Source of the DNA: a virus
DNA length: 64,000 bases
Reading direction: 5' to 3' (one strand)
Virus record (IMG/VR): IMGVR_UViG_3300005613_000048
Coordinates: 1 to 64,000 of that record
Shown here: one piece after another, positions 26,246 through 36,500 of the stretch
How the letters are laid out: every line of letters begins with the position of its first letter
Position numbering within the stretch: position 1 is the first letter of the stretch
Notes under the pieces: model-generated
The model's database searches: none
What the model was told of the DNA's origin: nothing
The model's input: only the letters and a program-made list of their open reading frames with translations
Program-made: the position numbers and the translations under genes

Positions 26246-27658
26246 GTGGCAGCGAGCGTACTTGTTAGCGGAGTTCAGGCATTTGCTGTCGACGGCTTTC
26301 TCCCTTCAGGATCAGAGCCTGGTCGTTTCGTAGTGGATGCTGAGCCAACCTCAAACTTCCCGCAGTTCACCACGATAACCTTCAGTGAGGTTGGGACAAC
26401 CCTTTCGTTTCCAAACTGCCGTCTTGTTGGCACACCGAAGGTGACTCGACGGGGTGCGCGTGCCGTCTACGAAGACGAGCGATGGAAACTGAGGCAAGCG
26501 ACAATGACGGCCTCATTCAACGTTCGCGGTGCCAATGGCGCGATTCACGCAGCCACCGAAAAGACAGTCACCGAACTGTGGGCGGAAATTGCAGCAGCGT
26601 CTGGCCTGACCATCAGCGTTGAGACTTCACCAACTACAAAGCCGGCAAGTTCTTGGGCTGGATTGTCAGCGGATCATGCAGCCAAACAGTTGCTTGAGCG
26701 AACGGTGTCAACGCTGTTTTATGATGCAGCCAATGGAACATGGAAGGTTTTTCGCCGTGGCGTCGGTAGCCTTCCGGATCTCTCTCCGAGGGTCTTTCGC
26801 GAAGTCACCGCGACCAAGCCAGCTACGCTCAATGTGTATTCTTCGCCCAACCTTTATGTTGCCAAGGTGAGTTGCACAGCAAAGCTCATGGATAATGCTG
26901 GTTCGCTGGTAGACTTTGACGCAGGCACGGCAGAGGCAGTAGATATTTGGGGCGGATTCAGCGGCGCATCTGCCACGCATCGAGAGCATTACATCGCCTC
27001 GGCAATGAGAGTCTGGGAGCCTGTTTCGACAGCCTACCCTGAAGCGATTAACGCGAGCGACATGCTGTTTGCCAACCATCGACTGCTTTCGCTCTGTCCA
27101 AGCAGTGGCGAGATGATCGCGGTCAGTCCGCAGGCGATAGCACCATCAATGCGATACGGTGCTTCAGCCTTTCGCACAAGCGTGACAGATGGTTCGTCAG
27201 ACATTGGCTCCCGCGTCATCGACGGCAAGTACATCCTGTGCGATAGCCCGGTATTAGTGCCAAACGCTGATGGCGATATTAGAACTACACTCGACTTTGC
27301 CATTGCCTACGCATGGAAGGAAACAGGCAAGCTCAAGCGGCAATTGGAGACCCGTGCGATAGCAGGCGGATCGGGTGAAGTCGACATCTACGCAGACTGG
27401 GTCACTTTCTCATACAGCGATCTGTCGACCATGCCGCTAACGCAGACAGATCCAGAGGCCGAGCTTGATTCGTTAGCTGATTCGTTCTCCACTGCCTACT
27501 CTCAAGATGCGTACTGCGTCCGCTTACCTTCGATTGTGAACTACTCTCCAAGTGGTCAGACTGGGGCAGTTCGGCTGATGTGCAGCATGTATCCTGCGAG
27601 GCGAGCTGAGACGAACATCGCACTCAACTATCAGCCGAAGTCGGGAGTGAATCTATGA
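26246..27658 (+). CDS. Tail-tip/baseplate hub-like protein
   Basis: The 470-residue product starts at GTG 26246. It has beta-rich N-terminal repeats, a region with a tail-hub-like layout at about 100-200 (ELWAEIAAASGLTISVE..AAKQLLERTVSTLFYD), and a long mixed domain. The '(A/S)...LL..L....G' motif reminiscent of LysM-like or hub oligomerisation segments is weak. Genome order fits a tail hub or baseplate component. The exact family is not recognised. Confidence 0.5.
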   Translation: MAASVLVSGVQAFAVDGFLPSGSEPGRFVVDAEPTSNFPQFTTITFSEVGTTLSFPNCRLVGTPKVTRRGARAVYEDERWKLRQATMTASFNVRGANGAIHAATEKTVTELWAEIAAASGLTISVETSPTTKPASSWAGLSADHAAKQLLERTVSTLFYDAANGTWKVFRRGVGSLPDLSPRVFREVTATKPATLNVYSSPNLYVAKVSCTAKLMDNAGSLVDFDAGTAEAVDIWGGFSGASATHREHYIASAMRVWEPVSTAYPEAINASDMLFANHRLLSLCPSSGEMIAVSPQAIAPSMRYGASAFRTSVTDGSSDIGSRVIDGKYILCDSPVLVPNADGDIRTTLDFAIAYAWKETGKLKRQLETRAIAGGSGEVDIYADWVTFSYSDLSTMPLTQTDPEAELDSLADSFSTAYSQDAYCVRLPSIVNYSPSGQTGAVRLMCSMYPARRAETNIALNYQPKSGVNL

Positions 27659-28287
27659 GCCTCTCCCACGCGATACCAGGAGACCAGGCGTGCGTTCCGA
27701 TTCCGGTGCTGCTGCACAACTCAAGCGGAGTGTCTTTGCCGCCATTCAGCCCGTGTGAAGTGGTTGGAGCCTATGCAATGCCAGCGTCAGGCGATCGACG
27801 CTGGACCGATCAAATTGCGCTGACTGTGTCAACATTTAGCGATAGCTGTCATGTTCGATCAATAGCGGCCAGCTCCAGCTTTAGGATTTTGCCAGGAAAG
27901 ATTGGCCCAGGATACATCGGGTCTGTCCTCCCTTTGAATGTTGCTGGGACCGTAGGTCATTCATTCAAGCAGACAAAAAACGCGTTTGGCATTACTGCTG
28001 GGTTTGGACCAATCATAAAGATCGACGGCCTGAGTCCTTCTTTGTTTCGAGTCAACACAGAGCCTGACTACCTTTTCATTTTTACCTTAACGAGTGAGTG
28101 GGGATTACAGGATGGCGGTCTCGTTGCTGACGCCTCAATTCGATCTGTTACCAGCGCAACTGCCCTGGTTGTAAGCGACAAGGTGTACGATCCGCTGAGC
28201 GTCTTTGAAGAGTTGACTATCGGAGACAAAGGCTACTGCTTGTTGCAAAAGGGTAAGTTCTATGCAATCCAAGCGCCGTGCCCGTGA
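27655..28287 (+). CDS. Tail-associated hypothetical protein
   Basis: The 210-residue product overlaps the previous stop by 4 nt. It is strand-rich, with Gly/Ser and few charged residues (IPVLLHNSSGVSLPPFSPCE, GKIGPGYIGSVLPLNV). No catalytic or membrane feature is visible. It ends the contiguous tail-tip run. A 10-mer TTGACTATCG inside it is coding. Confidence 0.5.
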   Translation: MSLSHAIPGDQACVPIPVLLHNSSGVSLPPFSPCEVVGAYAMPASGDRRWTDQIALTVSTFSDSCHVRSIAASSSFRILPGKIGPGYIGSVLPLNVAGTVGHSFKQTKNAFGITAGFGPIIKIDGLSPSLFRVNTEPDYLFIFTLTSEWGLQDGGLVADASIRSVTSATALVVSDKVYDPLSVFEELTIGDKGYCLLQKGKFYAIQAPCP

Positions 28288-28295
28288 GGTGATTT

Positions 28296-28844
28296 ATGGG
28301 ATGGTATGGACCTGCCGGCGATTGCGGCTGCTGCAAAAGTGAATCATCATCCGTGGCATCAAGCGAATCGTCTAGCGCCTCTTCAAGCAGCTCCGCCAGT
28401 AGCTCTTCGTCTAGTCAGTCATCATCAGTTTCATCAAGCGCAGTGAAGTCGCAACCTTCGTCCGTCAGCTCGTCGCTGCCGGCGTCAAGATCGTCGGTTT
28501 CAGGGTCAGATACAAACTCAGTATCTTCTTTGAGCAGTTACCAACGATCGTCATTCGCTCCGTCTTCTTCGCTGACTGTGTCAAGTTCTGCCAGCGATTC
28601 AGGATCTTCTAGCTTGCCAGCAAGTTCTAGCATTGCATCCAGCCGGTCGGCTTCTGCCGCGAGTGGGTCGGAAAGCAGCGCTTTATTGCCGCCACAGCCT
28701 GACGATTGTTGTGGCACAGTGCAGCCATCTGTGCCCGGTTCATTCATTGGAGAAATCACGTTGACATTCTGTACGACAGGTCAAGGGTTTGAGTTAATAT
28801 GCACTTGGGAATGGGACGGGAGTAAATGGGATTATCTTGGATAG
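28296..28844 (+). CDS. Serine-rich low-complexity protein
   Basis: The 182-residue product has an N-terminal GDCGCCK cluster, then about 120 residues that are mostly serine with scattered Ala, Val and Gln, and a C-terminal folded part (EITLTFCTTGQGFELICTWE). Ser-rich stalks of this type are potential O-glycosylation substrates. Two glycosyltransferase-like genes follow directly. AGG lies 7 nt before the ATG. The last residues overlap the start of the next gene by 19 nt. Confidence 0.7.
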   Translation: MGWYGPAGDCGCCKSESSSVASSESSSASSSSSASSSSSSQSSSVSSSAVKSQPSSVSSSLPASRSSVSGSDTNSVSSLSSYQRSSFAPSSSLTVSSSASDSGSSSLPASSSIASSRSASAASGSESSALLPPQPDDCCGTVQPSVPGSFIGEITLTFCTTGQGFELICTWEWDGSKWDYLG

Positions 28845-30100
28845 ACTGCGAAAATCGCATTGGAGAATGCTGTGGCGTGGCGTCTAAGCATGCTGGCAAA
28901 GCCGTGCCTGCTCAACAAGACGCATGTAATACATGTGTCAGTTGCGAGAAACCAAATCAGCTTAATAAAGTCACGGCATCATTGGCAATGCAGGCGATTG
29001 GATTTCCGATACCAGATGACAAGCGGTATCTTTTTGGTGAAGTAGTAGAAAAGCAAGAAGGGCCAGGGACCGAACTAAAAAAACTGCTTTCTTGGTTCTG
29101 GTGGCCAAAGAAAAAGTGCGAAAGATGCGCCAATCGCGTTCTTAAAATGAACAAATGGGGTGCCGAGAAATGTCGCAAAAGACGCAGTCTTATCATTATG
29201 TGGCTACATCAGTCTGCGGAAAAGCATGGCATTCCATTCAGCCATTTTGCCGCCGGCGTCATGGTCGACATGGCAATCGCCAGCGCTGAGCGCAAAGCTA
29301 TTCAAAAGCCTGGATCAGTTGTCGTTAAGAGCAAGGAAAAGTACACGGCTGTGTGGGTTTATTGGAAGGGTGGCGCGTATGCCGATGAGCTGGAGTATTC
29401 GATACGCTCAGCTATAAATAACCTGTCTGACTTGCGAAATGTTGTGGTTTGCGGAGACCATCCAGGGGATTGGTACGATGGAGACTTTATACATTCAAAA
29501 AGGTTCAACAAGCAAGATGGACGCGACAAATTCGGAAGCGGTAGATTTTGCAAGTGGATAGATAGCGCAGTAAAACTTCAGCGAATTATTGAAAGTGAAC
29601 TCGTGTCAGAGTCATTTCTCTGGATGTACGACGATACATTCATACTTCAGCCATGGAGCATAGAGCAGATGGCGATTCTCCGTGCTGGAGGAAACTTGTG
29701 GAACTACGAAACCATTAACAAACCTGTGCGGAAAACCTGGCGAGAAGTAATGCGGAGAACTGCTAAGTCACTCGTGGAAAGGGGGCTGCAACAACGCAAT
29801 TATTCAACTCATTACCCAGTCGTTTACCAAAAGCGTTTACTACAGCAAACGATTGACGATTTCGACTTACTAAACAAAGCTAGGCTAGTGGAGAGTCTGT
29901 ACCTGAATCACCACTTCAAAGACCCAGCTTCGGTTGACGATGTTTTTCAGTATTCGCAGCGACCGCAAGCAGGGTGGGCACCGAAGGCAGGCATTCCAGT
30001 AGTAAACGTAGGCGGCTTTAACGCTGCGGTTCAGGCCTTCATTAAGCCGATGTTCGCTAAGAGCGTTGCAATCCCAAAAAAGGTTCAAAACAATGATTGA
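28826..30100 (+). CDS. Stealth-like glycosyl/phosphotransferase with Cys-rich N-terminus
   Basis: The 424-residue product has a Cys-rich N-terminal segment (CENRIGECCG, CNTCVSCEK; then CERCANRV) that probably binds zinc. The C-terminal half resembles Stealth or capsular hexose-phosphate transferases: ELEYSIRSAINNLSDLRNVV, then VVCGDHPGDWYDGD, and WMYDDTFILQPW as an acidic 'DD' motif. It would modify a sugar or surface component. Overlap with the Ser-rich gene and coupling with the GT-radical SAM gene suggest a common modification pathway. The family call is by motif. Confidence 0.6.
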   Translation: MGLSWIDCENRIGECCGVASKHAGKAVPAQQDACNTCVSCEKPNQLNKVTASLAMQAIGFPIPDDKRYLFGEVVEKQEGPGTELKKLLSWFWWPKKKCERCANRVLKMNKWGAEKCRKRRSLIIMWLHQSAEKHGIPFSHFAAGVMVDMAIASAERKAIQKPGSVVVKSKEKYTAVWVYWKGGAYADELEYSIRSAINNLSDLRNVVVCGDHPGDWYDGDFIHSKRFNKQDGRDKFGSGRFCKWIDSAVKLQRIIESELVSESFLWMYDDTFILQPWSIEQMAILRAGGNLWNYETINKPVRKTWREVMRRTAKSLVERGLQQRNYSTHYPVVYQKRLLQQTIDDFDLLNKARLVESLYLNHHFKDPASVDDVFQYSQRPQAGWAPKAGIPVVNVGGFNAAVQAFIKPMFAKSVAIPKKVQNND

Positions 30101-31598
30101 TCAACTGACTTTAGTCACGCCATTAAAAGCGGTGTGCAGATATCGACTTAGGAACTGGAGCGTTCTGCAACAGCATTTTCGGAATATTGGCGTCGACTGG
30201 ATTGTTGCGGAAAATTCATCGCTAGCAGCCAACGTGCCGGGCGTGAGGCGGATTGCCATAGAACCCTTTTCGATCGCAGCAGCCAGGAATGCTGGAATGA
30301 AGGAGGTGAACACTGACCATGTGTGCTTTATTGACGCCGACTTGCTAATCAGGAAGTCGGATTTTTACGCGGCTTACAAAGCTTTCCTGGAAGGTGACTA
30401 CGACATTTACTCACCTTACGACACAGTAGTTCGCTGCGGCAGACAGAACTCGTCGATAGCATCTGAGAGAGGCGACTACATTCGCTGGTCCTACTTAAAG
30501 CAAAAGCGAGGGAATTATCGCCAGGCAGCAAACTTCTGCGGCGGCTCTGTCTTTATGAAGACAGAGGTTGCGAGAGAATTGGGTGGGTATGACGAAAGAT
30601 TCGTTGAGTGGGGATTTGAAGACGTTGCACTTGACAAGCTCGCAAAGAAGTCGCGCAAAAGAATGGGTATGCACCGCGCAGATAGCTTTCATTTGTGGCA
30701 TCCAAGAGTTAGCGGACTAGCATCTTCTAAGAGGTTCTTTGAAACAGAGTATCGACTACCGATTGCAAGTGTCGTGGAAAGGAAGTCTTTAGTTAGCATA
30801 AACCGATTTGAGTATCACGTAACAGACACTTGCAATCTTCACTGCGTACAGTGCAGCCACTACAGCAACTTTACCACGAAAGGAATGCGAACCGTTGACC
30901 AGGTCAGAGAGGAACTGGAGCCATGGTCTACGAGGATACTTCCAGGCATGGTGTGCTTGCTCGGCGGAGAACCTACTGTCAACAAGGACCTGGTCCCGAT
31001 TATGTACCTTGTTTCAGAGTTGTTCCCGAGGTCCGAAATCATGCTAGTTACGAACGGCTTCTTTCTTCAAAAACATCCAGACCTTGCGAGTGCGGTTGCC
31101 GAACTTGATGTAAACCTTCAGGTTTCCAAGCATCACGAGTCTGTTGAGTACAATCAAAAGTTTTCAGAAATCCTCAGCGTACTTGAGCAGTGGAAGCAAG
31201 ACGTTGAAGGATTTAATTTTCATGTGCGGCGGTCGCTCAAGAAGTGGATGCAGCAATACGATGTCAGGGATGACGGGAAAGCATATCCAATACGCAGCAG
31301 GCCTACCTACGCGTGGAGCGCATGCGTGCAGAAATACTGCCACCAGATCTACCGTGGTAAGTTATGGAAATGCCCTGCGATAGCGTACTTTAAGAACTTA
31401 GAGGAGAAACTTGGTCTGCAAGAGGTTGCCGACTGGGATCGCTTCAGGGCATACCAGCCACTGTCTCCAGACTGTTCCACTTTTGAACTGCAAAACTTTG
31501 TGTACGAAAAAGCAATTAGCGCGTGCGGATTGTGTCCTCAAAACCCGAAGAAGATTCCAATTCCGAACCCAATGCACTTGCCTGTCATAGAGAGTTAG
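30093..31598 (+). CDS. Glycosyltransferase-radical SAM/SPASM fusion
   Basis: The 501-residue product has two modules. Residues 1-210 look like a GT-A glycosyltransferase: FSIAAARNAGM, a DXD-like HVCFIDADLL near 79, and a GGYDERFVEWGFEDVAL segment near 160 as in galactosyltransferase C-terminal domains. Residues 240-500 are a radical SAM domain with CNLHCVQC (CX3CX2C) near 246 and CLLGGEPT near 289, followed by C-terminal cysteines (CVQKYCHQ, KCPA, CGLCPQ) typical of SPASM auxiliary clusters. It would combine sugar transfer with radical chemistry on a peptide or sugar. ATG 30093 overlaps the previous stop. Confidence 0.8.
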   Translation: MIDQLTLVTPLKAVCRYRLRNWSVLQQHFRNIGVDWIVAENSSLAANVPGVRRIAIEPFSIAAARNAGMKEVNTDHVCFIDADLLIRKSDFYAAYKAFLEGDYDIYSPYDTVVRCGRQNSSIASERGDYIRWSYLKQKRGNYRQAANFCGGSVFMKTEVARELGGYDERFVEWGFEDVALDKLAKKSRKRMGMHRADSFHLWHPRVSGLASSKRFFETEYRLPIASVVERKSLVSINRFEYHVTDTCNLHCVQCSHYSNFTTKGMRTVDQVREELEPWSTRILPGMVCLLGGEPTVNKDLVPIMYLVSELFPRSEIMLVTNGFFLQKHPDLASAVAELDVNLQVSKHHESVEYNQKFSEILSVLEQWKQDVEGFNFHVRRSLKKWMQQYDVRDDGKAYPIRSRPTYAWSACVQKYCHQIYRGKLWKCPAIAYFKNLEEKLGLQEVADWDRFRAYQPLSPDCSTFELQNFVYEKAISACGLCPQNPKKIPIPNPMHLPVIES

Positions 31599-31666
31599 CT
31601 TGACAACACTGGCCGTGGAGCCAAGAATCGTTTCCGGTGAAGGCCCGGCTCTTTTTGGAGTCGGCA

Positions 31667-33523
31667 ATGACCAGAGTTCAAACAGATTACACGGCCAACG
31701 CTCGCCGGCTTGCAGCTCAAGCAAAGACGCCACAGGAACAGCAGCAGGGCGCTAGCCTTCTTAGTCTTGCGGAAAAGACCCAGGCGATGGTCGAGTCTCG
31801 CCGCAGGGCATCCTACAACAACGCAGTCAATCCAGGCGTTGTTCGCACGCCGAGGAATCCAACCGGCGACCCTTACAATGCCGGCAACTGGGCGATTGTT
31901 GACGGCATGAGCAGGGATGTTGATCGCATGAAGCGATTCTCAACAACCCAGGGGGACAACCCTGAAGCGGCGGCAATGAATCAGAAAGCGCTGGCACAGC
32001 GTCAGGCCATGAGTCAGTACGGCTACAACCCCGTGGCTGGAGTCGGCGGATCTGGGGTCATGCGGCGAGGCGTCTTCACTCCCATGCCAGCTATGTCGCT
32101 TGGGGGTGAAACGCTTGGTGACCGACTCGCTGCCCAGGCACAGGCACAGCGAGCCGCTAGCCAGGCAGGCCAGGTAGATCGCAACGCTCGATACGATGAA
32201 TGGGCCGCTGCTCAGAACACTCCCGAGGCTGTTGCTGAGAGACTTGCTGGCATGAGACAGCGATACGGCGACGGTCAGCCAGTTGGCCGCGAAGGCGCGA
32301 TTATGGCTCGCACCGATCTGGACGACGACCAAAAGCTGGAGTTCCTAATACGAGCCAGGGCCAATCAAGTGCAGCCCACGAGAGACGAACGCATGGCACG
32401 CAAAGCCAATCGTGAGGCACGCTACGGCTCGATGCGTCAGGAACAAATGGCCGCACGCATGGCTCCAATGCAACAGGCGATGATGATGCAGATGATGAAT
32501 CAGAACCCTGAGCTGGCTCTGCGATTGCTAGATTTGCAGCAACGGGGCCAGGCGACTGCAGCGCAGATGGGACTGGCTCAGCAAAGACTCGGGCTCGATC
32601 GCGAGCTTGGGCTTGGTGAGCTGGGAATGGGGCAAGCCAGACTGGGACTCGACGAGCGAAGGCTTGACTCTGACACGCGATACAGGGACGAATCTATTGG
32701 CATTGATCGTGAGCGATTAGGCCTCGAAGGTCGCCGCTTGGACTCCGAAGACGAGCGATTCGAGCGACAGCTTGATCTTGATGAACGCCTTGGTGACGCT
32801 GGCATCACAGCGAGAGATGAGGCGAACGCTATTGCACGACTGGAAGCCGAAGGTCGAATCTCGACAGCAGAAGAATCTAACAGGCTCAAGGAGGAGGAGC
32901 TTGACGTTCTTCGAGACCGTGGGTTCTCTGAGTCAGAGATGGCCATGGTCAGCGAATTGGCTGGTGCAATGCAAGAAGAGGGCATGTCATCGCCAGAAGC
33001 ATTCAACGAAGCATGGAGGCGTGTCGCTGCGATGCGTAGCGGAGAGGCTCCTGCAGCGCCAAGCTCTGGGCGTCCGGCGGCTGCTAGTCCTGCGGACGAT
33101 CCTATTGAAGCACTGAAGCGATTGGAGGCCACGGCGTCTAGGCCTACAAGCGAACTGAGCAGGACATTTAAGGTTCTGGGAATTGCAGACGATCCTACAG
33201 CCCTCGACATTTCCGAGCGATTATTAAGCCGATCGCGGAAGAGTGGGGATCCCGTTACAGAAGATTCACTAGACGCGATTAGACAGTACATGCTCGATAA
33301 GCGTTCTGTCGACCCTGAGTTCATGGATCTTGGAAGCCCACTATTCGCTCCATCCATAGCTAGCCGCCACGAAAGCTATGCAATGGCTGAGATGCTCGCC
33401 GACCCTTCAGTTCCGCTTGCAGAAGTTTTGGATATGGACAAAGTTCGCGAGCGAGCGAAGCGAAGGGCAGAAGCAGCTAGTAAGTCCATCAAGCGACCTG
33501 GATGGCGAGACGTAGTTCGATAA
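31667..33523 (+). CDS. Coiled-coil internal/tail protein, Leu-Asp-Arg repeat
   Basis: The 618-residue product starts at ATG 31667 after TTTTGGAG. Its central part (about residues 270-400) is a long helix-forming array of short repeats of the type (R/E)(R/L)GL(D/E)(R/E)R(L/R)(D/G), for example LGLDERRLDSDTRYR. The N-terminus is Ala/Gln-rich. It precedes the 2033-residue virion protein and may be an ejected internal protein, tape measure or scaffold for it. No catalytic motif is seen. Confidence 0.6.
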   Translation: MTRVQTDYTANARRLAAQAKTPQEQQQGASLLSLAEKTQAMVESRRRASYNNAVNPGVVRTPRNPTGDPYNAGNWAIVDGMSRDVDRMKRFSTTQGDNPEAAAMNQKALAQRQAMSQYGYNPVAGVGGSGVMRRGVFTPMPAMSLGGETLGDRLAAQAQAQRAASQAGQVDRNARYDEWAAAQNTPEAVAERLAGMRQRYGDGQPVGREGAIMARTDLDDDQKLEFLIRARANQVQPTRDERMARKANREARYGSMRQEQMAARMAPMQQAMMMQMMNQNPELALRLLDLQQRGQATAAQMGLAQQRLGLDRELGLGELGMGQARLGLDERRLDSDTRYRDESIGIDRERLGLEGRRLDSEDERFERQLDLDERLGDAGITARDEANAIARLEAEGRISTAEESNRLKEEELDVLRDRGFSESEMAMVSELAGAMQEEGMSSPEAFNEAWRRVAAMRSGEAPAAPSSGRPAAASPADDPIEALKRLEATASRPTSELSRTFKVLGIADDPTALDISERLLSRSRKSGDPVTEDSLDAIRQYMLDKRSVDPEFMDLGSPLFAPSIASRHESYAMAEMLADPSVPLAEVLDMDKVRERAKRRAEAASKSIKRPGWRDVVR

Positions 33524-33536
33524 TTAGGAGTTAGAC

Positions 33537-36500
33537 ATGGCCTTAGGTGATCTTGCACGCCGCGCTAAGATGCGGCGTTACGGTGGTGCTGGCGACATTG
33601 AGATGACTCCCGAGCTGGAGGCGAGTCTCCTTGGTCGCATCGGAGACCGCGCAATCGGCGGCATTGCTGCTGCCGGCAACATCCTGGACTTGCCAGGATC
33701 GACGATTCGGGATGTACTCACTTGGATCCCAGGCGGAATTGAGGGCCGTAATCCGGTCGATCAATGGTTGCCGTGGAACTGGACATCACCGCAAAACAGG
33801 ACGACTGGCCGAGAACTGCTGCGCAGTTCTGGGATGCTGCCGAAACGCAACCAAGGTTTCGGTGGCATGGTCGCAGGAATCGCAGCCGAAATCGCTCTTG
33901 ATCCTCTCACGTACATGACGCTCGGCGGCGCTTCCCTTACTAAGGCTGGCACTGTAATGCGCAACGCCGGCCTGATGGACGACGTTACTCGCGTGGCTGC
34001 GAAGAAGGCCAATGTCGCAAACGGTCTTATTGGCAAAAGACAAGCCAGGGTCTCGACCACTTTTGAGGACATGTATAAGGCTGCTGACACTAATCAGCGA
34101 GCTGCGATTGACATTGCCGCTGCTGAGATGGGAGTTAAGCCAGCGAGCCTAATGCAAGACAACCTTGCGGGCCTGGTCGGCTTTGGCCTGCCTTTCCGCG
34201 ACCCTTCGGTTGTTCTCGGCAGAGGCGCTGACCGCACGGCGAAACGCATCGACGACACGCTATCTGCGATCCAGTACGCGAAGGTTCCAGGCACGAACTT
34301 TTCTCCCGTTAACGACATGATCGTTCGTCCTTTTAACGCCATGGTTGGCGAAGCACGGACCAAGATTGGACAGGCAGCTAACAGAACATTGTTTGAGAAT
34401 CGCGGATCTAAGCAATGGGAAGCCAGGCATCGCGTTGCTCAGTTCATGACCAAGCTGGAAGATCTGAATCTAACAGAGGAGCAGTACGGTGATGTTCTGC
34501 GACAGGCGTTTGAGATTCCAGGTGCCACAAAAAACCTTCCGCCTGAGTTGCAGTCAATGGTCAAGGAGATGCGAAAAGACCTCCGTCGCATGCCTGACGA
34601 AGCTGCTGAATACGGCATTCAGCTCAAGAACTATATCGACCCGCAAGCCAAATACTTTCCAAGGTATCTGACGCAGTCACTTCACGGAAAGAATAGCGGC
34701 GGCGTACCTCGCGTCATGAGTACCCTCGACCCGAGCCAGTCCGAGCGACTTGAGTTCCTGCATGGCATTAAGGGCGGAACTGTCACAAGCAAGAACGTGT
34801 TTATGGATAAAGACCTGAACGATCTTGTTGACGCCGGCATGGACACAGGGTCGATTGCCACCCACATGAAGAAACTGTACGGCAACAATGCCTCAGAGTT
34901 GTACGTCTCTCCTGACATCATCCCTGAAATCAAAAAACTGGTTCGCGCCACCGTTCCGGATCTAAAGCTGCGCAAGCTACTTATCGACTCCATGCAAGAT
35001 AAGACGGCTGACCAGATTTACCGCATGGCGAGAAACAACTTGCCTGCTGCTGGTGCGCAACTTGACCGCCTTGGGAATAAGTTCATCAAGAACCGATTCA
35101 ACGAAATGGCGAAATGGTTCAAGGGGCTGTCGAAGGAGACTCGCGACACTGCTGTTTTTGGAAACCATCCGCTTGCCGATTTGCAGGCTCGACTATTGAG
35201 CTACAACGACAGCATTGAAGCCGCTAAGGTTTTCACTGATACGCTCGCAGCTCGTGGCGTGACTGTTGCGATCGACGACAAAGGAGTAGGGCCGACAATC
35301 CGCGAGATGTTGACCACGGCAAAATTGCAGTCTGGCACCATTCGCCGTGGCGCTCTCAAGCAGATCGCTAGAAAGATGGGGCACGATGTAGACAACATGG
35401 CCCCAGACAAGCTGCAAGATGTTATGAATGAGATTGGTCGACTGCGAGTTCGGCAAGATATTGCTGACGACATGGTGCGCATGCAAAAGGGCTTCTCGGA
35501 GCCGGACAGCGTATCACCGCTGATCGAAGTGGTTCAGAACATCACCAACTTCTACAAGTCGAACTTGACCAGTCCGTTCCCAGCGTTTCACGTTCGCAAC
35601 TTATTTTCCGGCCAGTTTCAAAACTGGGTTCGCGGGATGTGGGATCCGCAAAGCGCGTATGACTCGCACACGTTCCTTCGCGGTGGTGTGATTAGCGGTG
35701 CCAAGGACATTCCCATTCTGCAGCGCATCTGGAGGCAGCGGCAGGCACAGTACGGAGCTGGCCCTGGAGCGGCTGGTGCAGGAGGCGCAGGCGGTGCTGC
35801 TGGTGGCGGAGGTGGAGCTGCTGGACCAGGCGCTGGCCCGAGCGGTGGAGGCGGTGGTGTGTCGCCTTCTGTTCTCCCGACGTCCACACCGAGCGGAATG
35901 CAGTCGCCAAACCCTTCTGGGTTTTTCTTGCGATCACAGCGAGTGCTGAACTCTGTCAACCAAAATGTTGCAACCGCTGACCAATGGCGAGCGATGCTTC
36001 GCAAGGGCGGCGTTAAAGCTGAGGAGTTCGACGACCTTGAAATCGAACAGTTCTTACAGGCCAATCCAAAGGCGACCAAGCAGCAACTCCAAGAGCATAT
36101 CGAGGCAAACACCCCGCAGATTGAAATCATCCCCGGCAAAGGAGAGTACGCAAAGTATCAGATCCCAGGCGGCGATCCAGGCACATATAGAGAAATCCTG
36201 ATACGCAAGCCTCTCGCTGGAGACGGCAAATCCTTACAAGATGAACTTAACGCACTTGAGAAGATTGAGAGGGATTTTACTCCAGCAGAATACGAACGCT
36301 ACAGAGAACTGACCGTAGGCAGGCAGAACGACTCATTCTACGGCCCTCACTTCGACGAATCTAACGTGCTGGCTCACCTGCGAGTTGACGACGTAACTCT
36401 TCCCAATGGTCGCAAGTCCCTTCGTGTTCAAGAAGTGCAGAGTGATTGGCACCAGAAGGCAAGGTCAGAGGGTTATCGACCGAAGTCAACTCAGGGCGCT

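Noticed and set aside
28212-28221. TTGACTATCG as a promoter/operator inside the tail gene
   Set aside because: It lies in a well-supported coding frame with no suitable -10 box for a downstream gene.
35692-35949. ORFs of 81-83 codons over the Gly-rich linker
   Set aside because: They are frame shadows of the GC-rich linker in the 2033-residue gene.
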